Origin: Stenotrophomonas sp. ISL-67
Lineage (GTDB): Bacteria > Pseudomonadota > Gammaproteobacteria > Xanthomonadales > Xanthomonadaceae
DNA length: 64,000 bases
Assembly: GCF_018612915.1 (NCBI RefSeq)
Contig: NZ_JAGGRL010000007.1
Span: 62,001-126,000 of the forward strand
Direction of reading: 5' to 3'
The position numbers were made by a program, and so were the translations under genes. Positions 26,696 through 37,493 of the stretch are shown here, one piece after another; position 1 is the stretch's first letter, and every line of letters begins with the position of its first letter. The notes beneath the pieces were generated by a model that worked only from the letters and a program-made list of their open reading frames with translations, searched no databases and was not told where the DNA came from.

Positions 26696-27616
26696 ATGCC
26701 GTTCCTGGAACTCACCCTCCATTGCACCGAAGCCACCCAGCCCCGCTATGAGAATGCGCTGGACGACGTGGGCGCGCTGGCGGTGACCCTGCTCGACGCC
26801 GATGCCGACACCAGCAACGAGCGCGCCATCCTGGAACCGGGCGTGGGCGAAACCCCGCTGTGGAACGACCTGGTGCTGAGCGCCCTGTTCCCGGCCGATA
26901 CCAACGCGCTGGCGCTCCTGGCCGCATTGGAAGCGTTCGACCCGGGCCTGGAATGGAGCAACGCGAGTTTCCGCGCGGTGCAGGATGAGGATTGGGAACG
27001 TGCCTGGCTGGACCAGTTCCAGCCAATGGCCTTTGGTAACCGTACCTGGATCGTGCCGTGGAACCATGCGTTGCCCGAGGCCGCGCAGGCCGCCGATGCG
27101 GCCGTGGTGCGGCTTGATCCTGGCCTGGCGTTTGGTTCGGGCACCCACCCGACCACGGCGCTGTGCCTGCGCTGGCTGGACGGGCTGGCCGCCGAGGGCG
27201 TGCTGGCCGGGCAGACGGTGCTGGATTTCGGCTGCGGCTCGGGCATCCTGGCACTGGCCGCGCTCAAGCTCGGCGCAGCCAGGGCGGTGGGCGTGGACAA
27301 CGACCCGCAGGCGGTGCTCGCCACGGGCGACAACGCCGAGCGCAATGCACTGCAGGACCGCATGCAGGTCCATCTTCCGGCCGACGAACCGCAGGCCACC
27401 TACCCGGTGGTGGTGGCCAACATCCTGGCCTCGGCGCTGGATGCGCTGGCCGAGGTGCTGGCCGCCCGCGTGGCACCGGGCGGGCGCATCGCGCTGTCGG
27501 GCATCCTGCACGGGCAGGAAGACGAACTGCTGGTGCGTTACGCGCCGTGGTTTGAACAGCTTGAAGTCGCACGCGACGACGACTGGATGCGCATCACCGG
27601 TGTGCGCCGTGCTTGA
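26696..27616 (+). CDS. prmA: Ribosomal protein L11 methyltransferase
   Basis: 306 residues. SAM-dependent enzyme that trimethylates ribosomal protein L11. The N-terminal recognition domain begins [15 protein letters not shown]; the linker has [15 protein letters not shown], and the SAM motif I is [18 protein letters not shown] with [10 protein letters not shown] later. Start ATG at 26696 gives the usual N-terminus. Followed by DUF3426 protein, fis and purH in conserved gammaproteobacterial order. Confidence 0.95.
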   Translation: MPFLELTLHCTEATQPRYENALDDVGALAVTLLDADADTSNERAILEPGVGETPLWNDLVLSALFPADTNALALLAALEAFDPGLEWSNASFRAVQDEDWERAWLDQFQPMAFGNRTWIVPWNHALPEAAQAADAAVVRLDPGLAFGSGTHPTTALCLRWLDGLAAEGVLAGQTVLDFGCGSGILALAALKLGAARAVGVDNDPQAVLATGDNAERNALQDRMQVHLPADEPQATYPVVVANILASALDALAEVLAARVAPGGRIALSGILHGQEDELLVRYAPWFEQLEVARDDDWMRITGVRRA

Positions 27617-27624
27617 ATGACCCG

Positions 27625-28756
<1,132 letters not shown>

Positions 28757-28765
28757 TGCCCAGGC

Positions 28766-28847
28766 GTACCGACCAACGGTCGGTACCTACCGCAGCGGGC
28801 GTTGAGGCGGGGCATTTACCCGGTAGGTACCGACCGTTGGTCGGTAC
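28766..28847. repeat. Inverted pair of SMAG repeats
   Basis: Two SMAG units facing each other, 28766-28790 (ending in CTAC) and 28823-28847 (starting GTAGGTACCGACC), 32 bp apart. Each folds as a hairpin and the pair can form one longer stem. Located between fis and purH, where it could affect processing or termination. Confidence 0.88.
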
Positions 28848-28889
28848 GGCCTACAATATGGGCCCGTTCCGCTTCGATCTCCTGCCCCC

Positions 28890-30473
28890 ATGAGTTCCGA
28901 TCTGCTGCCCGTGCGCCGGGCCCTGCTTTCCGTTTCCGACAAGACCGGCCTGGTCGACCTGGCCCGTGCCCTGGCCGCACGCAACGTCGAGCTGCTCTCC
29001 ACCGGCGGCACCGCCAAGGCACTCCGCGACGCGGGCCTGCCGGTCAAGGACGTGGCCGATGTCACCGGCTTCCCGGAAATGATGGATGGGCGGGTCAAGA
29101 CACTGCACCCGCTGGTGCATGGCGGCCTGCTGGGCCGTGCCGGCCAGGACGAGGCGGTGATGGCCGAACATGGCATCGCGCCGATCGACCTGCTGGTGCT
29201 GAACCTGTACCCGTTCGAGCGCGTCACCGCCAACGCAGACTGCACGTTGGCCGATGCGGTGGAGAACATCGATATCGGCGGCCCGGCGATGCTGCGCTCG
29301 GCTGCCAAGAACTTCGCCCGCGTCGCGGTGGCCACCGATCCGTCCCAGTACACCGAACTGCTGGCCGAGCTGGATGCCAACGATGGCAAGCTCTCGGCGG
29401 CCAAGCGCTTCGCGCTGTCGGTAGCGGCGTTCAACCGCGTTGCACAGTACGACGCGGCGATCAGCAACTATCTTTCGGCCGTGACCGCCACCGATGAAGC
29501 CGTGCCGCTGCGCACCGAATTCCCGGCGCAGATGAATTCCAGCTTCGTGAAAATGATGGACCTGCGCTACGGCGAGAACCCGCACCAGGCCGGCGCGTTC
29601 TACCGCGACCTGTACCCGGTGCCGGGCACGCTGGCCACGTTCCAGCAGCTGCAGGGCAAGGAGCTGAGCTACAACAACCTGGCCGACGCCGATTCCGCAT
29701 GGGAATGCGTGCGTCAGTTCGACGCACCGGCCTGCGTGATCGTCAAGCATGCCAACCCGTGCGGCGTGGCCGTCGGTGCCGGCAACGGCGACGCCTATGA
29801 ACTGGCCTATGCCACGGACCCGACCAGCGCCTTTGGCGGCATCATCGCCTTCAACACGCCGCTGGACGCCGCCACCGCCAAGGTGATCCTGGACCGCCAG
29901 TTCGTCGAAGTGCTGATCGCCCCGGACTACGAGCCAGCGGCGCTGGAGTACGCGCAGAAGAAGGCCAACGTGCGCGTGCTGCGCATTCCGCACGGCGAGG
30001 GTCGCAACAACTACGACACCAAGCGCATTGGTTCGGGCCTGCTGGTGCAGAGCGCGGACAACCGTGGCATGGGCCGCGATGAGCTGACAGTGGTGAGCAG
30101 ACTGGCACCGACCGAAAAGCAGTTCACCGACCTGTTGTTCGCCTGGAGCGTGGCCAAGTTCGTGAAGTCCAACGCGATCGTCTATGCCAAGGACAACCGC
30201 ACGATCGGTGTTGGCGCCGGGCAGATGAGCCGCGTGTACTCGGCGCGCATCGCCGGCATCAAGGCCGCCGACGCCAACCTGGTGGTGGAAGGTTCGGTGA
30301 TGGCCTCCGACGCGTTCTTCCCGTTCCGCGACGGCATCGACGCAGCTGCTGCTGCCGGCATCAAGGCGGTGATCCAGCCGGGTGGTTCGATGCGCGACGC
30401 CGAGGTGATCGCCGCGGCCGACGAACACGGCCTGGCGATGGTGTTTACCGGCGTGCGTCACTTCCGGCATTGA
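28890..30473 (+). CDS. purH: Bifunctional AICAR transformylase/IMP cyclohydrolase
   Basis: 527 residues, usual length. Catalyses the last two steps of IMP synthesis. The IMP cyclohydrolase domain starts [19 protein letters not shown] with STGGTAKAL and GRVKTLHP; the transformylase domain has the catalytic [11 protein letters not shown] and later [12 protein letters not shown] and [13 protein letters not shown]. Normally followed by purD; here a rhuM-family gene lies between. Confidence 0.97.
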   Translation: MSSDLLPVRRALLSVSDKTGLVDLARALAARNVELLSTGGTAKALRDAGLPVKDVADVTGFPEMMDGRVKTLHPLVHGGLLGRAGQDEAVMAEHGIAPIDLLVLNLYPFERVTANADCTLADAVENIDIGGPAMLRSAAKNFARVAVATDPSQYTELLAELDANDGKLSAAKRFALSVAAFNRVAQYDAAISNYLSAVTATDEAVPLRTEFPAQMNSSFVKMMDLRYGENPHQAGAFYRDLYPVPGTLATFQQLQGKELSYNNLADADSAWECVRQFDAPACVIVKHANPCGVAVGAGNGDAYELAYATDPTSAFGGIIAFNTPLDAATAKVILDRQFVEVLIAPDYEPAALEYAQKKANVRVLRIPHGEGRNNYDTKRIGSGLLVQSADNRGMGRDELTVVSRLAPTEKQFTDLLFAWSVAKFVKSNAIVYAKDNRTIGVGAGQMSRVYSARIAGIKAADANLVVEGSVMASDAFFPFRDGIDAAAAAGIKAVIQPGGSMRDAEVIAAADEHGLAMVFTGVRHFRH

Positions 30474-30492
30474 TTGTTCGGCGTAAGGTGGG

Positions 30493-30509
30493 GGCCGACC
30501 AGGCGTCGG
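30493..30509. repeat. Short degenerate SMAG-like palindrome
   Basis: GCCGACCAGGCGTCGGC just after purH, an imperfect palindrome without an obvious GTAG foot. Confidence 0.4.
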
Positions 30510-30549
30510 CGCCCGCCGGCAGATTTGGACTGGAGCTGGAGGTGATCGC

Positions 30550-31584
30550 ATGACCGACAACCATGGCGAGCTGATTCTGTACCGCACCGATGACGGTCGG
30601 ACGGAGGTTCATCTGCGCGCTGAAGAAGGCACGGTTTGGCTTACCCAGCATGAGTTGGCAGAGCTCTTCGATACCACCAAGCAGAACGTCAGCCTTCACA
30701 TACGGAACATTCTGGAGGACGGGGAGCTGCCAGCTGAAGCAACTGTCAAGGATTACTTGACAGTTCAACTCGAAGGTAAGCGCAGGGTCAATCGATCGGT
30801 TCAGCTATACAGGCTGGAGATGATCCTGGCTGTCGGGTTTCGCGTCCGGTCGCCACGGGGAAGCCAGTTCCGTCGTTGGGCCGGCAGCGCGCTCTCCGAC
30901 TATCTGGTGAAAGGATTCCTGCTCAACGATGAGCGGCTCAAGGACGCCGAGCGCGCGGATTACTTCAACGAGCTGCTGCGCCGCATCCGCGACATTCGCA
31001 GTTCGGAGAAGCGCTTCTACCAGACGCTGCGTGACCTGTTCAAAGCCAGCAGCAGCGATTACGACGGCACGGCAGCGACCGCCAAGACGTTCTTTGCCAC
31101 CATCCAGAACAAGCTGGTCTACGCCATTACCGGCCGCACCGCTGCGCAGCTGATTGTCGAGCGTGCCGATCCAGATGCTGCCCACATGGGTCTGACGAAC
31201 TGGTCTGGAAACAAGCCCCGCAAGTCTGACGCGGTCGTCTCAAAGAACTACCTTGCGCAGCCGGAACTCGAGCAGCTCAATCGGCTGGTCACCATGTTCC
31301 TCGACTTCGCTGAAGATCGCGCCGAACGCCGCATGGAAACCCGGATGGAAGACTGGATCAGGCAGACCGACCGCTTCCTCGACTTCAATGAACGCGCCAT
31401 CCTCGATGGTCCCGGACGCGTCTCCAACAAACATATGGAGGCCATCATCGCAGAGCGATATGCGGCCTTCGATGCTTCGCGCCGCGCGCAGGAGAAGGTT
31501 GCTGCCGATGTGGAGGCCGAGCTGGATATGCAGCAGCTGCACGCCGAAACAAAGCGCCTGGCTTCCCGTGAGAAGTCGGTCTAA
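30550..31584 (+). CDS. RhuM-family (virulence RhuM) protein
   Basis: 344 residues with an ATG at 30550 preceded by GGAGGTGATCGC. The N-terminal KilA/RhuM-like region has TVWLTQHELAELFDTTKQNVSLHI and later RLEMILAVGFRVRSPRGSQFRRWA, which define RhuM. The C-terminal half is charged and helical (RRAQEKVAADVEAELD). RhuM proteins occur on Salmonella SPI-3 and scattered islands; biochemical role unknown. Positioned alone between purH and purD with lower GC, so probably acquired. Confidence 0.88.
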   Translation: MTDNHGELILYRTDDGRTEVHLRAEEGTVWLTQHELAELFDTTKQNVSLHIRNILEDGELPAEATVKDYLTVQLEGKRRVNRSVQLYRLEMILAVGFRVRSPRGSQFRRWAGSALSDYLVKGFLLNDERLKDAERADYFNELLRRIRDIRSSEKRFYQTLRDLFKASSSDYDGTAATAKTFFATIQNKLVYAITGRTAAQLIVERADPDAAHMGLTNWSGNKPRKSDAVVSKNYLAQPELEQLNRLVTMFLDFAEDRAERRMETRMEDWIRQTDRFLDFNERAILDGPGRVSNKHMEAIIAERYAAFDASRRAQEKVAADVEAELDMQQLHAETKRLASREKSV

Positions 31585-31631
31585 CCCGGTTCCGCATCAC
31601 TTTTTCCTACCGTTACCCAGGATCGTCCTCA

Positions 31632-32918
31632 ATGAAACTTCTCGTCATCGGCTCCGGCGGTCGTGAACACGCGCTGGCCTGGAAGCTGGCTCAGTCACCC
31701 CGTGTCAGCGAAGTACTGGTTGCACCGGGCAACGCGGGCACCGCCACCGAGGCGCGTTGCCGCAACGTGCCGGTCAAGGTCACCGACCTGGATGGCCTGC
31801 TGGCGCTGGTGCAGGCCGAGGGTGTCGAGCTGACCGTGGTCGGCCCGGAAGTGCCGCTGGTGGCAGGCGTGGTCGACCGCTTCCGCGCTGCCGGGCACCG
31901 CATCTTCGGGCCGACGGCTGCTGCCGCGCAGCTGGAAGGCAGCAAGGCCTATGCGAAAGACTTCCTGGCCCGCCACAACATTCCCACCGCGTTCTATGCA
32001 GTGCACACCGAGGTGGACGCGGCGCTGGCCTACATCCGCGACAAGGGCGCGCCGATCGTGGTCAAGGCCGACGGCCTGGCCGCCGGCAAGGGCGTGATCG
32101 TGGCGATGACGCTTGCCGAAGCCGAGGACGCGGTGCGCGACATGCTGTCGGGCAACGCGTTCGGTGATGCCGGTGCACGCGTGGTGATCGAGGAATTCCT
32201 CGACGGCGAAGAGGCCAGCTTCATCTCGATGGTCGACGGCACCACCGCCTTGCCGATGGCCACTTCGCAGGACCACAAACGCGTGGGCGATGGCGATACC
32301 GGCCCGAATACCGGCGGCATGGGGGCCTATTCGCCCGCGCCGGTGGTCACCGATGAAGTACATGCGCGGGTCATGCGCGAGGTGGTGAACCCTACCGTGC
32401 AGGGCATGATCGCCGATGGCATTCCGTTCACCGGCTTTCTTTATGCCGGTTTGATGATCGATGCCAGCGGCGCACCGAAGGTGATCGAATTCAACGTGCG
32501 CTTCGGCGACCCCGAAACCCAGCCGGTGATGCTGCGCCTGCAGTCGGACCTGGTGGACCTGGTGGAAGCGGCCATCGATGCATGCCTGGACACGGTGCAG
32601 GCGCAATGGGACCCGCGCCCGTCGCTGGGCGTGGTGATGGCCGCTTCGCCGTACCCGGAAGCGCCGATCACCGGCGATGTGATCCAAGGGCTGGACGAGG
32701 TGCCTGCCACGGCCAAGGTGTTCCATGCCGGCACCACGCTGGATGCGCAGGGCCAGGTGCTCAGCGCCGGCGGCCGCGTGCTGTGCGTGGCCGCACTGGG
32801 CGACAGCGTGGGCGACGCGCAGGCCAATGCGTATGCGGGCGTGGCAAAGGTGTCGTGGGAACACGAATTCCACCGCAACGACATCGGCTGGCGCGCGATC
32901 GCACGCGAGAAGGCGTAG
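31632..32918 (+). CDS. purD: Phosphoribosylamine-glycine ligase
   Basis: 428 residues. Joins phosphoribosylamine and glycine using ATP in purine synthesis. N-terminus [23 protein letters not shown]-grasp segments [19 protein letters not shown] and [13 protein letters not shown]; signature [14 protein letters not shown]. Complete. Upstream of a SMAG pair and a terminator shared with the convergent rpoH gene. Confidence 0.97.
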   Translation: MKLLVIGSGGREHALAWKLAQSPRVSEVLVAPGNAGTATEARCRNVPVKVTDLDGLLALVQAEGVELTVVGPEVPLVAGVVDRFRAAGHRIFGPTAAAAQLEGSKAYAKDFLARHNIPTAFYAVHTEVDAALAYIRDKGAPIVVKADGLAAGKGVIVAMTLAEAEDAVRDMLSGNAFGDAGARVVIEEFLDGEEASFISMVDGTTALPMATSQDHKRVGDGDTGPNTGGMGAYSPAPVVTDEVHARVMREVVNPTVQGMIADGIPFTGFLYAGLMIDASGAPKVIEFNVRFGDPETQPVMLRLQSDLVDLVEAAIDACLDTVQAQWDPRPSLGVVMAASPYPEAPITGDVIQGLDEVPATAKVFHAGTTLDAQGQVLSAGGRVLCVAALGDSVGDAQANAYAGVAKVSWEHEFHRNDIGWRAIAREKA

Positions 32919-32925
32919 CCGCGTC

Positions 32926-32984
32926 GCCCGACCAACGGTCGGGCGCTACCGGTTCGCCGGTAGGTACCCACCGTTGGTGGGTAC
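32926..32984. repeat. Inverted pair of SMAG repeats
   Basis: Units at 32926-32949 (GCCCGACCAACGGTCGGGC, ending CTAC) and 32960-32984 (GTAGGTACCCACCGTTGG...), 10 bp apart and facing each other, right after purD. Confidence 0.88.
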
Positions 32985-33000
32985 GCTTCCGAAACAACAA

Positions 33001-33024
33001 AAAACCCGGCGCTGCCGGGTTTTT
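33001..33024. terminator. Bidirectional terminator between purD and rpoH
   Basis: AAACCCGGC-GCT-GCCGGGTTT, with an A-run before and T-run after, so it can end transcripts from both convergent genes. Confidence 0.88.
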
Positions 33025-33046
33025 GTCTGCTGCGTTGAGCGCCGCG

Positions 33047-33922
33047 TCAGGCGGTAAACAACGCCTTCATCTTCTTCAGCGCGTTCGCTTCCACCTGGCG
33101 GATGCGTTCGGCGGACACGCCGTACTCATCGGCCAGTTCCTGCAGCGTGACCTTGCTGTCGGCATCCAGCCAGCGGCGACGGATGATGTCGCGCGAGCGG
33201 GCGTCGAGCTCGGCAAGACCTTCGCGCAGCAGCTGCAGCTGGTTGTCTTCGCTGTCGGCACGCTCGTAGGCCATCGACGGGTCTTCGTCGTTGGCCACCA
33301 GGAACGCAGCCGGCGACGGCGGCGCATGCTCGTTGTCGTCATCGCTGGGCGCATCGAAACCGATATCGCGGCCTGACAGGCGCGATTCCATCTCAAGCAC
33401 TTCACGCTCGGACACGTTCAGGTCCTTGGCAACGGCCGTGACTTCAGCCGCGTTCAACCAGCCCAGGCGGGTCTTGGACTTGCGCAGGTTGAAGAACAAC
33501 TTGCGCTGCGCCTTGGTCGTGGCGACCTTGACGATGCGCCAGTTCTTCAGAATGAACTCGTGCATTTCGGCACGGATCCAGTGCACCGCGAACGACACCA
33601 GGCGAACGCCCATGTCCGGGTCGAAGCGCTTCACGGCCTTCATCAGGCCGATGTTGCCTTCCTGGATCAGGTCGCCCAGCTGCAGGCCGTAGCCGTTGTA
33701 GCCACGGGCCACGTGCACCACGAAGCGCAGGTGGGAATGGACCAGCTCGCGCGCGGCGTCCAGGTCCTGCTCGTCGCGGAAGCGGCGGGCCAGGTCCTGC
33801 TCGTCATCGACCGTCAATACCGGTATCTGGTGCACGGCGCCGATGTAGGCGTCCAGCGAACCGAGCGCACTGGGAATCGGGAGATTGTTTGCCACAAGGG
33901 CAGTAGACATGTTCTGGCTCAT
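33047..33922 (-). CDS. rpoH: RNA polymerase sigma-32 (heat-shock sigma factor)
   Basis: 291 residues from the ATG at 33922 (another in-frame ATG lies at 33931; neither has a strong ribosome site). Region 2 includes GDLIQEGNIGLMKAVKRFDPDMGVR; the RpoH box QRKLFFNLRK is present, which sets it apart from RpoD/RpoS; region 4 ends VTLQELADEYGVSAERIRQVE. Directs transcription of heat-shock genes. Downstream of ftsE-ftsX as in many gammaproteobacteria, though here a regulator and ung are inserted between. An AT-rich stretch at 34060-34085 probably holds its promoter. Confidence 0.95.
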   Translation of the reverse strand: MSQNMSTALVANNLPIPSALGSLDAYIGAVHQIPVLTVDDEQDLARRFRDEQDLDAARELVHSHLRFVVHVARGYNGYGLQLGDLIQEGNIGLMKAVKRFDPDMGVRLVSFAVHWIRAEMHEFILKNWRIVKVATTKAQRKLFFNLRKSKTRLGWLNAAEVTAVAKDLNVSEREVLEMESRLSGRDIGFDAPSDDDNEHAPPSPAAFLVANDEDPSMAYERADSEDNQLQLLREGLAELDARSRDIIRRRWLDADSKVTLQELADEYGVSAERIRQVEANALKKMKALFTA

Positions 33923-34204
33923 AGAGGTCATCTTATCAGTCCCGGTTTTGGACTGCTGACGGTTCAAAAAGTTCCAGCGTTCCGTGAGTGAAACGCTGAC
34001 GGAGATCAGGTGCCTAACGTACCGCGAAATGGTGGCAGTGGCGAGCGGCCCGGGAAGGTATCTTATTTCTTTATAAATCAAATGGATACGATCAAAAACG
34101 TCAGGTCTTCGTAGTTTTGGGCAGGACAATCCCACCCGGAGCGACCCATTCAGGGAAAAAGGGTTGCCAGGCATTCAGCCTACCCGCGCGCCGGTAGTGG
34201 TGGG

Positions 34205-34924
34205 TTACACCGAAAGGTCGAGCGCAGCTCGCTCGGGCAACGACCAGTCGATGCGGCCCAGGCCACGCCGGTCCAGGTACTGGTTGGCCGACGAGAAATG
34301 CCGGCAGCCCAGGAAACCGCGATGCGCCGACAGCGGCGACGGATGCGGTGCCTTGAGCACGCGGTGGCGGCTGGTATCGATCACCTTGCCCTTCTGCTGG
34401 GCATAGCTGCCCCACAGCAGGAACACCAGGCCGTCGCGTTCACGGTTGAGGGTGTCCACCACGTGGTCGGTGAACCCTTCCCAGCCGCGCTTCTGGTGCG
34501 AACCGGCCTGCCCTTCCTCCACGGTCAGCACCGCGTTGAGCAGCAGCACGCCACGGCGCGCCCATGGCAGCAGGCAGCCATGGTCCGGGCGCGGCAGGCC
34601 GAGATCGGCTTCCAGTTCCTTGTACATGTTCAACAGCGACGGCGGCACCGGCACGCCGGGCATCACCGAAAAGCTCAGGCCATGGGCCTGGCCCGCGCCG
34701 TGGTACGGATCCTGGCCAAGGATGACCACCTTGACCTGGTCGAACGGGGTGGCGTCGAACGCGGCGAAGATCTGCGGCCCCGGTGGGAACACGTGGGCAC
34801 CGGCGGCTTTGCGCTGGCGCAGGAACGCGGCCAGTTCGCGCATTTCGGGGCGCAGCAGGTAATCGCCAATGCGCGCCTTCCAGCTCGGTTCAAGCTGGAT
34901 GGCCGGTTGTACGTCGTCGTTCAT
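34205..34924 (-). CDS. ung: Uracil-DNA glycosylase, family 1
   Basis: 239 residues. Removes uracil from DNA in base-excision repair. Water-activating loop GQDPYHGAGQAHGLSFS with the catalytic Asp, uracil-recognition region LLLNAVLTVE, and leucine loop [14 protein letters not shown]. Its ATG overlaps the stop of the upstream response-regulator gene by 4 bp, so the two are co-translated. Confidence 0.96.
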   Translation of the reverse strand: MNDDVQPAIQLEPSWKARIGDYLLRPEMRELAAFLRQRKAAGAHVFPPGPQIFAAFDATPFDQVKVVILGQDPYHGAGQAHGLSFSVMPGVPVPPSLLNMYKELEADLGLPRPDHGCLLPWARRGVLLLNAVLTVEEGQAGSHQKRGWEGFTDHVVDTLNRERDGLVFLLWGSYAQQKGKVIDTSRHRVLKAPHPSPLSAHRGFLGCRHFSSANQYLDRRGLGRIDWSLPERAALDLSV

Positions 34925-35763
34925 CGCACCACGGGTTTGTCGTTGAGTCGCGACAGGCGCAACTGGAACAGCACCTTGGTGACCAGCAGCCGTTCTTCGA
35001 TCGGCTTCTGCACCAGGTCGTTGGCACCGGCCTGCAGCAGCCCGGACTGGTTGAGCGGGTTGCCATCGCCGGTCATCACCAGCACCGGCAGGCGCCGTTT
35101 GCCGTAGCCGAAGTCCACGCGGACGCGCTCGACCACATCCAGCCCGCTGAGCTCGCCCTTCAGGGTGACGTCGGTCAGCACCAGGTCGATGCGGTGGCTG
35201 CTGCGGCCCAACGATTCGGCGGTGAGCAGTGCGAACGCTTCTTCGGCGGTCATCACGTGCAGCACGTTGAGGCTCTGCCGCTCGAGCATGCGCTTGGTCG
35301 CTTCGGCAACCACGCGGCTGTCCTCCACGTACAGGATGGTGGCGCCGGGAATGGTTTCCGGCTGCACATAGCCACGGATGAAGGTCGCCAGGGCTTCATG
35401 GCCCAGCGCCTTGTCGAAATAGTCGGTGACGTAGTCGGTGAAGCGACGCTGCTCCAGGTGCTGCTGGGCATCACCGGAGACCACGATCACCGGCACGTAC
35501 GCCTGCCCGGCGGTTTCGCGCACCAGCCGGGCCAGGTCCAGGCCGTCGCCATCGCTGAGCGTCAGCGAGGTGGTGACCAGGTTGACCGGGCCGGCCTCCA
35601 GCGCCATGCGGGCGTCTTCGATGCAGGCGCAGCCCACCACCTCGACCGCCGGCAGCTCGCGCTGCAGCACGTCGGCGATGAGCTTGCGGACCAGCTTGGA
35701 ACCATCGACCACCATGACGCGTGGCGCGTCATCGACGAGGTGCTTCAGTACTTGCGGACGCAT
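34921..35763 (-). CDS. Tandem-receiver response regulator, first receiver lacks Asp
   Basis: 280 residues made of two CheY-like receivers and no output domain. The second receiver (about 140-270) has the acidic pair (LYVEDSRVV), phospho-acceptor Asp in DLVLTDVTLKG and Lys in LVQKPI. In the first, the expected Asp is Ser66 (NLVTTSLTLSDGDGL) and the acidic pair is reduced to one residue (VMVVDGSK), so it is probably a pseudo-receiver. Sits between ftsX and ung in a co-directional cluster. Partner kinase and output unknown. Confidence 0.85.
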   Translation of the reverse strand: MRPQVLKHLVDDAPRVMVVDGSKLVRKLIADVLQRELPAVEVVGCACIEDARMALEAGPVNLVTTSLTLSDGDGLDLARLVRETAGQAYVPVIVVSGDAQQHLEQRRFTDYVTDYFDKALGHEALATFIRGYVQPETIPGATILYVEDSRVVAEATKRMLERQSLNVLHVMTAEEAFALLTAESLGRSSHRIDLVLTDVTLKGELSGLDVVERVRVDFGYGKRRLPVLVMTGDGNPLNQSGLLQAGANDLVQKPIEERLLVTKVLFQLRLSRLNDKPVVR

Positions 35764-35775
35764 GCAGGGCAGGCC

Positions 35776-36726
35776 TCAGGTTTCGGTCGGACGGGTCTGG
35801 CGCAGGAAATGCCCCGTCACCAGCCACGCGCCCAGCCAGCCCAGCACGACAGTGCCGACCAGCACAAGCGATGAATGCAACAGGTCCAGCCCATGCAGCA
35901 CGAACGGGCTGGCATAGCTTTGCGACAGCGCGGCCAGCGGCGGGCGCAGCGCAAGCCCTGCCCCGCCGACCAGCGCCAGGGCCAACGCACCGGCGCCCAG
36001 CCCGTACCACGCGCCCAGGTACAGGAACGGGCGACGGATGAAACCGTCGCTGGCGCCCAGCAGCTGCAGCACGCCGATCTCATCACGCCGGGCCTGGATG
36101 TCCAGCCGCACCGTATTGCCGACCACCAGCGCCGCGCCCAGCCCCAACAGCACCGACAGCACCTGCACCAGCCGCGTGCCGAAGCCCAGCCAGGCATCCA
36201 GGCGCTTGCGCCACAACGCGTCGTGCTGGACCAGGTCGGCCTGCGGCAGGCCCTCCAGCGACTGTGCCAGGCGCGCGTCGTCGGTGCCGTTGGCCGGGGT
36301 GATGATCAACAGCGACGGCAGCGGGTTGTCGTGCAGCGCATCGATGGCCTCGCCCAGTCCGGCACTGTCGCGCAGTTCGGCCAGGCCTTCATCCGGCGAA
36401 CGCAGGGTCACCCCGGCCACGTCGGCGCGACCGCGCAGGGTGTCGGCCACCTGTTTGGCCGCTGCCGCATCGACATCGGTCTTCAGGAACAGGTTGATGT
36501 CACGCGACTGCTGCACGCTGCCGGCGAAATGGGTGAGGTTGTCCAGCGCGATCGACAGGCCCAGCGGCAGGGCCAGGGCGAGCGCCATCACCATCACCGT
36601 AAGCAGGGTGGCCCACGGCTTGCGCCAGGCACGGCCCAGGCTGAACACCACGCTGTGGCCGTGGTGGTGCAGCCACACGCCCAGGCGCGACGGTGCGGCG
36701 GCTCCCTTGTTGGTGGCGGTGCTCAT
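35776..36726 (-). CDS. ftsX: Cell-division ABC permease FtsX
   Basis: 316 residues with four membrane helices and a large periplasmic loop between the first and second, which in E. coli contacts the amidase activator EnvC. The stretch WATLLTVMVMALALALPLGLS marks TM1, and the C-terminal FtsX domain has VGNTVRLDIQARRDEIGVLQLLGA. Forms the FtsEX complex with the ATPase encoded just upstream (4-bp overlap). Confidence 0.95.
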   Translation of the reverse strand: MSTATNKGAAAPSRLGVWLHHHGHSVVFSLGRAWRKPWATLLTVMVMALALALPLGLSIALDNLTHFAGSVQQSRDINLFLKTDVDAAAAKQVADTLRGRADVAGVTLRSPDEGLAELRDSAGLGEAIDALHDNPLPSLLIITPANGTDDARLAQSLEGLPQADLVQHDALWRKRLDAWLGFGTRLVQVLSVLLGLGAALVVGNTVRLDIQARRDEIGVLQLLGASDGFIRRPFLYLGAWYGLGAGALALALVGGAGLALRPPLAALSQSYASPFVLHGLDLLHSSLVLVGTVVLGWLGAWLVTGHFLRQTRPTET

Positions 36727-37409
36727 TCGGCCAGGTCCTGCGGCGAGATGTCGTCGATCAGCTTGCCGTGGTCGAGGATCAGCACGCGCTTGCGCATGGC
36801 GCGCAGCAGCGCCAGGTCGTGGCTGACCACCAGCACGCTGGTGCCGCGCTCGGGCAGTTCGGCGAACAGCGCCATGATTTCGGCGGCCAGCGTCGGGTCC
36901 AGGTTGCCGGTGGGTTCGTCGGCGACCAGCAGCTTGGGCTCGCCGACGATCGCACGGGCGATGCCGACGCGTTGCTGCTCACCGGCCGACAGCTGCGACG
37001 GCAGCGCCTTCTCGCGATGGCCCAGGCCCATGCGCTCGAGCACCGAACGCACGCGCTTGCCAATATCGCCGCGCCGGGTGCCGCGCAGGATCAGCGGCAG
37101 GGCCACGTTTTCGGCAATGCTGCGGTCCATCAGCAGGCGGTGGTCCTGGTAGACCGCACCGACCGCGCGACGATGATGCGGGATATCGCCACCGCGCACC
37201 TTGAGCAGGTTGCGCGCGTCGAACACCACCGCGCCACGGCTGGGCCGTTCGTCGAGGTGGATCAACTTGAGCAGGGTGCTCTTGCCGGCGCCGGAGTGCC
37301 CGGTGACGAACAGCATTTCGCCGGGCGCGACATCGAAGCTGACGTCCACCAGAGCCTGGTGGCCGCCCGCATAGTGTTTGCTGACATTGTCAAAACGCAG
37401 GACGCTCAT
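36723..37409 (-). CDS. ftsE: Cell-division ATP-binding protein FtsE
   Basis: 228 residues. ABC ATPase with Walker A GHSGAGKS, Q-loop VYQDHRLL, signature LSAGEQQRVGIARA, Walker B LLVADEPTGNLDP and switch His in VVSHD. Powers FtsX to couple septal peptidoglycan cleavage to division. Start ATG at 37409 lies against CGGAGGA. First gene of ftsE-ftsX-regulator-ung. Confidence 0.96.
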   Translation of the reverse strand: MSVLRFDNVSKHYAGGHQALVDVSFDVAPGEMLFVTGHSGAGKSTLLKLIHLDERPSRGAVVFDARNLLKVRGGDIPHHRRAVGAVYQDHRLLMDRSIAENVALPLILRGTRRGDIGKRVRSVLERMGLGHREKALPSQLSAGEQQRVGIARAIVGEPKLLVADEPTGNLDPTLAAEIMALFAELPERGTSVLVVSHDLALLRAMRKRVLILDHGKLIDDISPQDLAE

Positions 37410-37456
37410 TCCTCCGATTATGCAGGAGGAGGGCGGCGGCGGGGGAATGGCGTGCC

Positions 37457-37480
37457 GCCCGACCAACGGTCGGGCGCTAC
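37457..37480 (-). repeat. SMAG-type palindromic repeat
   Basis: GCCCGACCAACGGTCGGGC, ending in GCTAC, between ftsE and the 3' end of rhlB. Confidence 0.88.
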
Positions 37481-37493
37481 CGTTGATCGGAGA

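Noticed and set aside
28766..28847. CRISPR-like spaced repeats
   Set aside because: Only two palindromes in opposite orientation, matching SMAG elements scattered through the window; no array of direct repeats and no cas genes.
28851..30587. Open frame of 578 codons on the minus strand
   Set aside because: Antisense of purH.
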